NCBI GenBank assembly: GCA_030612945.1
Contig: JAUWMY010000035.1
Location: 1 to 12,096 of the forward strand
Source of the DNA: Desulfobacteraceae bacterium
Lineage (GTDB): Bacteria > Desulfobacterota > DSM-4660 > Desulfatiglandales > Desulfatiglandaceae
Reading direction: 5' to 3'
Length of the DNA: 12,096 nt
Positions within the stretch are counted from its first letter, which is position 1, and the number at the start of each line of letters is the position of its first letter. Positions 6,937 through 12,096 of this stretch are shown piece by piece. The notes beneath the pieces are model-generated. The model did no database searches. It saw only the letters and a program-made list of their open reading frames with translations, and was not told the DNA's origin. Both the position numbers and the translations under genes were made by a program.

Positions 6937-7992
6937 TCACAGTATCAGCATCGCATCCCCGTAACTGTAAAACCTGTACCCTTTCTCAATAGCCGACCTG
7001 TAGGACTGTTTAATAAACTCCAGGCAGGCAAAGGCGGATACAAGGAAAAGCAACGAACTCTTTGGTAGATGAAAATTGGTAATCAGGGCATCCACTACCC
7101 TAAAAGAAAAGCCGGGGGTCACGAGCAGATCAGTCTTCCCATCTCCCGGCAATATCAAACCGTCAGGGGTCACAGCAGTCTCCAGTGCCCTCACGACAGT
7201 TGTCCCAACGGCAACCACCCTCCCGCCTTTTTCTCTGGTCCGTTCTATGGCATCCGCTGTCTCAGGCTCAATATGGTAGGACTCATTACCCAGGTGATGC
7301 CTTCTGATGTCCTTTGTCCGAACAGGCCTGAACGTCCCGTGTCCCACATGAAGGGTCAGATAGGCTACAGAAATCCCTGCAGACCTTAGTTTGTCAATCA
7401 AATCCTCTGTAAAGTGGAGCCCGGCCGTTGGGGCAGCAACAGCACCTGCCCTTTTCGCAAAAATCGTCTGATACCGCTCCCTGTCAAGATGCGAACAAAC
7501 GGTTTTTTCCCCTCGCTTAATGTAAGGCGGCAAGGGCATATGCCCTTGTTCTTGAAGCAAAGAATCAATAGAGCAATCACCGCTAAATGTGATTTTGACC
7601 AGACCGTTTTCCAGAACCTCTCGTACCTTCCCAGAAACGCCTGACTCAAAGAAAAGGAGTCCACCTTTCCTGGGCCGTTTTGAAGATCTCAAAAGACAAA
7701 TACGCGTTGCAGGGTCTTTATCGGCTGTATCATTGTATCCCAGCACAAGGATTTCTGCTCGACCTCCGCTTTCCTTTCGGCCAAAAAGCCTTGCAGGGAC
7801 AACCCTCGTATCATTCACAACCAGTAAATCACCAGGCCGAAGCAGTGTGGGCAGGTCAAAAAAAAATCTATCTGAAACAGATCTTTCTTTACGATCCAGC
7901 ACTAACAAACGCGAACGATCCCGTCTTGAAACTGGGACCTGCGCGATTGATTCTGCCGGCAACTCGTAATCATAATCCTCTATATCAAACAT
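6937..7992 (-). CDS. queA: S-adenosylmethionine:tRNA ribosyltransferase-isomerase
   Basis: QueA transfers and isomerises the ribosyl moiety of S-adenosylmethionine onto preQ1-34 in tRNA, giving epoxyqueuosine, the step after Tgt. The 351-residue product carries the family motifs in order: YELPAESIAQ, LLVVNDTRVVPARLFG, GGRAEILVL, the AGAVAAPTAGLHFTEDL block, LHVGHGTFRPVR, ESYHIEP, VAVGTTVVRALET, TNFHLPKSSLLFLVSAF and the C-terminal YRFYSYGDAMLIL. Length and both ends are complete. The ATG start (7990-7992) matches the family N-terminus; only a weak GGG precedes it. It is the first gene of the queA-tgt-yajC-secDF operon and follows the DUF2065 gene by 116 bp on the same strand. No preQ1 riboswitch pattern is seen in that gap. 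Confidence 0.98.
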   Translation of the reverse strand: MFDIEDYDYELPAESIAQVPVSRRDRSRLLVLDRKERSVSDRFFFDLPTLLRPGDLLVVNDTRVVPARLFGRKESGGRAEILVLGYNDTADKDPATRICLLRSSKRPRKGGLLFFESGVSGKVREVLENGLVKITFSGDCSIDSLLQEQGHMPLPPYIKRGEKTVCSHLDRERYQTIFAKRAGAVAAPTAGLHFTEDLIDKLRSAGISVAYLTLHVGHGTFRPVRTKDIRRHHLGNESYHIEPETADAIERTREKGGRVVAVGTTVVRALETAVTPDGLILPGDGKTDLLVTPGFSFRVVDALITNFHLPKSSLLFLVSAFACLEFIKQSYRSAIEKGYRFYSYGDAMLIL

Positions 7993-8068
7993 CCCAGCAT
8001 TTTAACAGCAATTCTCATTATCACCTTTAGGCCTTGGTAATGCAGGGCCGTAGGATCTCTTTTTAAAC

Positions 8069-8097
8069 ATAATAGGCTAAACAAAATCGAATTTAAA
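8069..8097 (-). promoter_or_regulatory. queA: Candidate sigma-70 promoter for the queA operon
   Basis: On the minus strand TTTAAA (8097-8092) is followed by 17 bp and TATTAT (8074-8069), 77 bp before the queA start. The -10 is a good match and the -35 fair. An overlapping TTGACT lies at about 8102-8097 but with poor spacing. No terminator is visible after the DUF2065 stop, so read-through from the upstream pair is also possible. Confidence 0.35.
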
Positions 8098-8108
8098 GTC
8101 AAATCTTT

Positions 8109-8294
8109 TTATTCTTTGAAAAAATAGGCAATTAACAGCCCCAGAGCCATAGCTACGAAACCCATGGCCCTGAGATTTGAATCCGGGATCGCCTGCAATG
8201 TTGACATCCATTTTTTCATCTTACCAGGAAAAGCAAAATAAGGGATCCCCTCCACTATGAGTACGAGTCCTATAAGGCAAAGCAGCAATTTCAT
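8109..8294 (-). CDS. DUF2065 family small membrane protein (YjeT-like)
   Basis: A 61-residue protein with two membrane segments: about 2-18 (KLLLCLIGLVLIVEGIP) and about 42-58 (AMGFVAMALGLLIAYFF). They are joined by a loop with the family pattern FPGKMKKWMSTLQAIPDSNLRAMG. This matches the DUF2065/YjeT layout (VLVLEG...P...KKM...NLPDNILRRFG). Function is unknown; in E. coli yjeT lies next to hflK-hflC. I chose the ATG at 8292-8294 over an upstream in-frame start (8363) because it gives the family N-terminus. It also overlaps the UPF0182 stop as ATGA, so translation is probably coupled. An AAGGAG lies about 14 bases upstream, rather far for use on its own. Confidence 0.85.
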   Translation of the reverse strand: MKLLLCLIGLVLIVEGIPYFAFPGKMKKWMSTLQAIPDSNLRAMGFVAMALGLLIAYFFKE

Positions 8295-11137
8295 TCGTGC
8301 GTTCCGGACATCTCCTTCAGGATCTCCTCCAGATGTTGCAACTCCTTCCCGTATCCGGCCCAATCCCCCTGGCGTAAATATTCTTTGGCCCTATTATAAT
8401 GTTCCATAGCCAACTTGCCGGATTCAGAAATATCATGAGTCCCAGGCTTAAAAGCGGAAACCATCTCTCTGGCGGCTGTTTCTCCCCCGAGAACAAGACG
8501 CAGGGCCCTGTCAAGGGTTTCCTCCATGAGGAGTCGATTGCCGTAAGCCACAATTACCCTCTTTAATTCCGGTAAGGCTGCGGTCCTTGATTTATCTGGC
8601 TGTGAAGGGCCTGGCGCCTGTGTCCTTTGAGGTTTTCTAAAACCTCCGGGTTGAGATGCCCCTGGTGCTGGCGTTTCTCTCGCTTCCTGTATGGCCTCAA
8701 GGTATATGGGTTCCACATAGACAAATGAGTCGCTGATGGGAATGGCCAGGAGATTTCCCCTGATGACCCTTGACCCACCCTGGCCCCACAAACTCAATTC
8801 CCGGGATATATCCGTATGCTGGTCTATCCTGGCTTCAATTTGCATAGGCCCATAGACCAGTTTTTCTTTGGGCAACTTGTATACCAATAGATTTCCGTAA
8901 TTGGGCAGATCACTTCTGCCTGCCAGCCAGCCGATCATGTTATCCTTCTTTGAAGGGGTGAAGGGGGTCATTAGAAGAAATTCTTCTTTATCCCCTTCTG
9001 GCAATTTTATGATGACATAATAAGGCTCCATTTTTTGCCGGCTGTCACCATACAACTCATCAGGAATTTCCCACAGGTCTTCCTGATTATAGAAGACCTG
9101 AACGTCTTCCATGTGATACTTTGTGTACGCATCAATCTGTATTTTAAACAGATCCCTGGGATATCGAATGTGTTTTTTCAAACCAGCAGGCATATCATTA
9201 AAAGGCTTAAACAGATCAGGGAAGATACCTGAATAGGTTTGAACAATAGGATCTTTATCATCAATTATATAAAATGATACATCTCCGTTATAGGCATCTA
9301 TGATGACCTTTACTGAATTACGGATATAATTCATCGTCTTGTTTTTAAAACGAGCCTTAAACCGGCGGGAATAGGGATACATGTCAGAGTTCGTGTAGGC
9401 GTCTTGAATCCAGTAAAGCCTTCCCTCGGACACGACCAGATAGGGATCACCGTCATAATCTAAAAAAGGTGCAATAGCAGCGACTCTCTTATCAATCCGG
9501 CGTTTAAACATTAGCCTGCTCTCCGGATTCAGATAATCTGTGAAAAATATCTGGGGATCAAAAAATTCGAAGGCGAATAAAACTCTCCTCACAAAGGAGT
9601 TTATAGGGACGCCCCCCTTTCCCTGGTAGATAGCATACACATTCTTGTTTCCCTTGGGGTAATCAAATTCCTTGGTTTTTGTCTTGACCAGGACATACTG
9701 CTCTGTTTTTTCTCCATAATAAATCTCCGGCTGCGCTACCTTCAGATCCACCTCAGAGACTGGAGGCACGTCTTTGATGAAGAGGCGTGGAAGCCCTTCT
9801 CTGGTTACTTCATTGACCGGGCTTGCGGCCAATCCATAGCCATGGGTATAAATCAGGTGTCTATTGACCCAGGTATTTGCCTGGGGAGGCAGTTGACTAA
9901 TAACCAATTCCCGGGCCGCCAGCATAAGCTGTCGATATTCGTTATTGATGAAATAACGATCTACGTCCACATTGTTAAAATCATAGTAAAGCCGTATGGA
10001 CTGAATTTGCCTATAGGTTTGAAGCAAGGGGCGTTCGTCCCAAATCCTGATATTTTGTACAGTCACATCATGCTTCTCGATATCTTCCACGCTGAGTGTA
10101 TCGCTGACGTCAAAATCGACTTCTTTTATGTTGTGCAGATTAAAGGCCTTACGTGTAAATTCAATATTATGGGCAATGTAAGGTGATTCCTTTTCTAATT
10201 CATTGGGTTTAACCACGAATTTTTGTACCAGAGTAGGTAAACCGGTGCCAAACAACAACACGGCCCCTAACCAGATCCCGCCACTTAACAAGATCAATTT
10301 TTTCCTGGACTTAAAAATGTCAATGAAAAGGATCACAGCCAGGCCCAACGTTAGGATGATCAAAGCCCAGTATGCCCATACCTTAAAATGGACATCAGTA
10401 TAGCTGGCACCAAAAGCAGGTCCCTGGGTGGAATACAAAAGTCCATATATTTTAAGATAAAAACCCCAGGCCACGAGCAAAACAATGATTCCTAAAAGGA
10501 AAATAAGGTGTTTTTTGGCTTTTTCTGAAATGGTAATCTTAGGTAGAGAGGGTGGCGCACCTTCTGCCGGGGAAAGGTCACCAACTATCTGAAGCGCACC
10601 GCCTTTCAGATACCACGCGATTGTTATAAGACCCGCTAAGACGAAAAAAACCATTAGCCCTTCTCGGACCAGGATATAAAGGGGGAGAGAGAATACATAA
10701 AAACCGATGTCCTTATTAAAAATAGGATCTACGCTTCCAAAGGGTTTCTGGTACAAATAGCGCAGGACCATATCCCAATGATTTGAGCCCTTTGATGCGA
10801 TAACAAAGCTAAGGATCAGGATAACGGCCAGAAGAATGGTATTTAGGGCCCTGCCTGAAAGGCCAACCTGGGAAAGATAGCCGCCCGCATCTCCGAGATT
10901 CATTCCACGGCCATCATCGGGGTGCAAACGTCTGGCAACGTATATGTTAATGATTATAATGATCATCAAGGGCAGCCACACCACAAATCCAAAGCCAAAT
11001 TTGCTCAAAAGCATAGTCCAAAAAACCGGCGCAAAATCAAGGTTCTCGAACCACAGCCAATCAGGATAGATGGAAATACCTGCCCAGAGGAAAAGGACAA
11101 TCAAAATTCCGAATCCGATAAGTATTTTTTTCTTCAT
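8291..11137 (-). CDS. UPF0182 family large membrane protein
   Basis: A 948-residue protein of a family without an established function. The N-terminal third has about seven membrane segments (roughly 4-24, 40-66, 97-117, 150-178, 207-228, 250-274, 280-302). A large domain that is probably extracytoplasmic follows (about 305-820), with family-like motifs such as IAHNIEFTRKAFNL, QIQSIRLYYDFNNVDVDRY, YTHGYGLAASPVNEV, IYYGEKT and IDAYNGDVSFYI. Residues about 823-851 are a Pro/Gln-rich linker containing two related units (APGASQPGGFR and APGPSQPDKSR). A helical C-terminal domain of about 97 residues follows. The ATG start (11135-11137) has GGAG about eight bases upstream. The TGA stop overlaps the DUF2065 start. 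The gene is divergent from fba. Family assignment is confident; function is not known. Confidence 0.93.
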   Translation of the reverse strand: MKKKILIGFGILIVLFLWAGISIYPDWLWFENLDFAPVFWTMLLSKFGFGFVVWLPLMIIIIINIYVARRLHPDDGRGMNLGDAGGYLSQVGLSGRALNTILLAVILILSFVIASKGSNHWDMVLRYLYQKPFGSVDPIFNKDIGFYVFSLPLYILVREGLMVFFVLAGLITIAWYLKGGALQIVGDLSPAEGAPPSLPKITISEKAKKHLIFLLGIIVLLVAWGFYLKIYGLLYSTQGPAFGASYTDVHFKVWAYWALIILTLGLAVILFIDIFKSRKKLILLSGGIWLGAVLLFGTGLPTLVQKFVVKPNELEKESPYIAHNIEFTRKAFNLHNIKEVDFDVSDTLSVEDIEKHDVTVQNIRIWDERPLLQTYRQIQSIRLYYDFNNVDVDRYFINNEYRQLMLAARELVISQLPPQANTWVNRHLIYTHGYGLAASPVNEVTREGLPRLFIKDVPPVSEVDLKVAQPEIYYGEKTEQYVLVKTKTKEFDYPKGNKNVYAIYQGKGGVPINSFVRRVLFAFEFFDPQIFFTDYLNPESRLMFKRRIDKRVAAIAPFLDYDGDPYLVVSEGRLYWIQDAYTNSDMYPYSRRFKARFKNKTMNYIRNSVKVIIDAYNGDVSFYIIDDKDPIVQTYSGIFPDLFKPFNDMPAGLKKHIRYPRDLFKIQIDAYTKYHMEDVQVFYNQEDLWEIPDELYGDSRQKMEPYYVIIKLPEGDKEEFLLMTPFTPSKKDNMIGWLAGRSDLPNYGNLLVYKLPKEKLVYGPMQIEARIDQHTDISRELSLWGQGGSRVIRGNLLAIPISDSFVYVEPIYLEAIQEARETPAPGASQPGGFRKPQRTQAPGPSQPDKSRTAALPELKRVIVAYGNRLLMEETLDRALRLVLGGETAAREMVSAFKPGTHDISESGKLAMEHYNRAKEYLRQGDWAGYGKELQHLEEILKEMSGTHE

Positions 11138-11201
11138 AACTGGTCTCCGCTGATGTAAAAGTCAAAATTCATGTAAGTGGGTATAAACGCTATAAATATT
11201 T

Positions 11202-11222
11202 CCAATCGTCCAATACGATTGG
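11202..11222. repeat. Perfect inverted repeat in the UPF0182 leader
   Basis: CCAATCGT (11202-11209) and ACGATTGG (11215-11222) are perfect complements around a 5-base centre, CCAAT. The element lies about 12 bp downstream of the candidate -10 for UPF0182, so it could be an operator or a 5'-leader hairpin. No T tract follows on the minus strand. Confidence 0.6.
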
Positions 11223-11234
11223 CTTTAGCGGGTG

Positions 11235-11263
11235 ATAATAGGATTTATAAATATTTAGCGCAA
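11235..11263 (-). promoter_or_regulatory. Candidate sigma-70 promoter for the UPF0182-DUF2065 pair
   Basis: On the minus strand TTGCGC (11263-11258) is followed by 17 bp and TATTAT (11240-11235), 97 bp before the UPF0182 ATG. The -10 matches well and the -35 poorly, which could fit an activated promoter. A perfect 8-bp inverted repeat lies just downstream, at 11202-11222. Confidence 0.35.
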
Positions 11264-11350
11264 GAGGTTTTATTAAAAAACGGGAATTCTTATAACCCTT
11301 AGGCATTTTTAATGCAGGGCCAGATGAAAGCCATAATTAGAATTGCTGTC

Positions 11351-11376
11351 GGCCGGAAATCACACGGCCGGAAATC
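11351..11376. repeat. Two direct repeats GGCCGGAAATC upstream of the fba promoter
   Basis: Identical 11-bp units at 11351-11361 and 11366-11376, 15 bp apart, each preceded by C so that both contain the palindrome CGGCCG. The second ends four bases before the TTGACA at 11381. The placement suits an activator or repressor site, but no regulator can be named. Confidence 0.55.
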
Positions 11377-11380
11377 CTAC

Positions 11381-11409
11381 TTGACAATAAACGGTTGTTG
11401 GCTTAACAA
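11381..11409 (+). promoter_or_regulatory. fba: Candidate sigma-70 promoter for fba
   Basis: A consensus TTGACA (11381-11386) is followed by 17 bp and TAACAA (11404-11409). The start codon is 50 bp further on, leaving room for a leader of about 45 bases that ends in the AAGGAG ribosome binding site. A small inverted repeat, TTGTT/AACAA (11395-11409), overlaps the -10. Confidence 0.5.
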
Positions 11410-11459
11410 TTAACACGGCTAACCCGCTGATCTTTATAAAAGAGGAAAGGAGATTTCTT

Positions 11460-12096
11460 ATGACATTTCAAAAAGGAAAGGCATCCCCGGAATTTGAAAA
11501 AGCGCTTGGGATCGGTCGTCCGCCAAATATTACCCAATTATTCCCTAATTCCAGGGCCCTGATTGTGAGTGGCAAGGTGATAGACAGGGCCATGATCGAG
11601 AAAGGGAAGGCCATGACCATCGCGGCCAACGGACGAAATCACTTTGTGATTCGTGGGGCTCTCATGGCGGCACAGCGAGCAAATGCGGCCATAATCATTG
11701 AAATTGCCAAATCCGAGGGAGGCGCAAGTGCCTATTGTGGGGTTAATTTGTGGAACATGGCGCGGCAGGTGGATGCGGTTTGCAATGAACTGGGAATCAC
11801 CGTGCCGGTGGCCATACATGCGGATCATTACGGCATCAAGGGCGATAAGGATGTGGAAACGGCCAGGACCGAAATCACATCCCTGTTCGACGCGGGCATT
11901 ACTTCAATTGCTATTGATGCCTCACACCTGCCTGATGACGAAAACCTCCTGGCAAATATCGCCCTTAATCCCTATGTACCCAATTGGGCCGGATATGAGA
12001 CTGAGGTCGGTGAAATAAAGGGGAAGGAAGGTCTTTCAACGGCTGATGAAGCGCTCTTCTTGATACAGGGTCTCAACGCTCACGATATTTTTCCCG
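11460..12096 (+). CDS. fba: Class II fructose-bisphosphate aldolase, 5' part (runs off the window)
   Basis: This zinc enzyme interconverts fructose-1,6-bisphosphate with dihydroxyacetone phosphate and glyceraldehyde-3-phosphate in glycolysis and gluconeogenesis. The first 212 residues are present and the frame is open to the edge. Visible family motifs are AAIIIEIAKSEGG (76-88), VPVAIHADHYGIKG (115-128) with likely catalytic Asp122 and zinc ligand His123, GITSIAIDASHLPDDENL (146-163), and the acidic AGYETEVGEIKGKEG (177-191). The remaining zinc histidines and the glycine loop would lie past 12096. The N-terminus (about 115 residues before the HADH motif) resembles the long form of about 430 residues that I recall from Desulfobacterota relatives. 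The ATG is at 11460-11462, with AAGGAG seven bases upstream. A related ketose-bisphosphate aldolase with another substrate cannot be excluded from this half. Confidence 0.92.
   Translation, partial: MTFQKGKASPEFEKALGIGRPPNITQLFPNSRALIVSGKVIDRAMIEKGKAMTIAANGRNHFVIRGALMAAQRANAAIIIEIAKSEGGASAYCGVNLWNMARQVDAVCNELGITVPVAIHADHYGIKGDKDVETARTEITSLFDAGITSIAIDASHLPDDENLLANIALNPYVPNWAGYETEVGEIKGKEGLSTADEALFLIQGLNAHDIFP

Larger units (their letters stand above)
11138..11459. other. 322-bp divergent intergenic region between UPF0182 and fba
   Basis: I see no gene here. It contains the two divergent promoter candidates, an inverted repeat (11202-11222), two copies of TATAAATATTT (11191-11201 and 11246-11256), and two copies of GGCCGGAAATC (11351-11361 and 11366-11376). 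A copy of TAATGCAGGGCC (11310-11321) is also found upstream of queA (8038-8049). Confidence 0.7.

Noticed and set aside
7993..8108. A preQ1 riboswitch in front of the queA operon
   Set aside because: preQ1 riboswitches would make sense here, but I cannot find the GGUUC stem-loop with the A-rich tail pattern in this 116-bp gap.
8295..8363. A longer 84-residue start for the DUF2065 protein
   Set aside because: The extra 23 residues (GRIREGVATSGG...) are the other frame of the UPF0182 3' end and do not fit the family N-terminus, which begins directly with the first membrane segment.

Overview
The window looks like chromosome of a Gram-negative anaerobe-type bacterium, most likely Desulfobacterota (the former Deltaproteobacteria). 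This is inferred from three things: the queA-tgt-yajC-secD-secF gene order, a UPF0182 membrane protein next to a DUF2065 protein, and a long-form class II fructose-bisphosphate aldolase of the type I associate with that group. No transposase, integrase, phage gene, CRISPR array, tRNA or rRNA is visible.

Layout, right to left on the minus strand. A UPF0182 membrane protein (8291-11137) overlaps by ATGA a 61-residue DUF2065 membrane protein (8109-8294). After 116 bp comes the classic queuosine/Sec operon: queA (6937-7992), tgt (5778-6893), yajC (5362-5682), secD (3611-5212) and secF (2467-3540). QueA and Tgt make the queuosine modification in tRNA. YajC, SecD and SecF form the accessory complex of the SecYEG translocon, which uses the proton gradient to help export. 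After a repeat-rich 342-bp gap comes a membrane-anchored, probably periplasmic TPR protein (37-2124). The only plus-strand gene is fba at the right edge (11460 to beyond 12096), transcribed divergently from UPF0182 across a 322-bp region that holds candidate promoters and operator-like repeats.

The core genes are ordinary. The points worth a second look are: (1) families of 7-bp tandem repeats (CGATTGA/CTATTGA type) that occur as inverted pairs in two separate intergenic gaps and share a 25-bp exact match; (2) a 513-bp (171-codon) tandem duplication inside the TPR gene, followed by an in-frame TAG with TPR-like coding sequence continuing beyond it to the window edge; (3) a SecF with an apparent insertion of about 47 residues that adds two membrane segments; (4) the translationally coupled UPF0182/DUF2065 pair, both of unknown function; and (5) paired repeats in the fba/UPF0182 divergent control region. 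I see no clear evidence of a wholly new multi-gene system.
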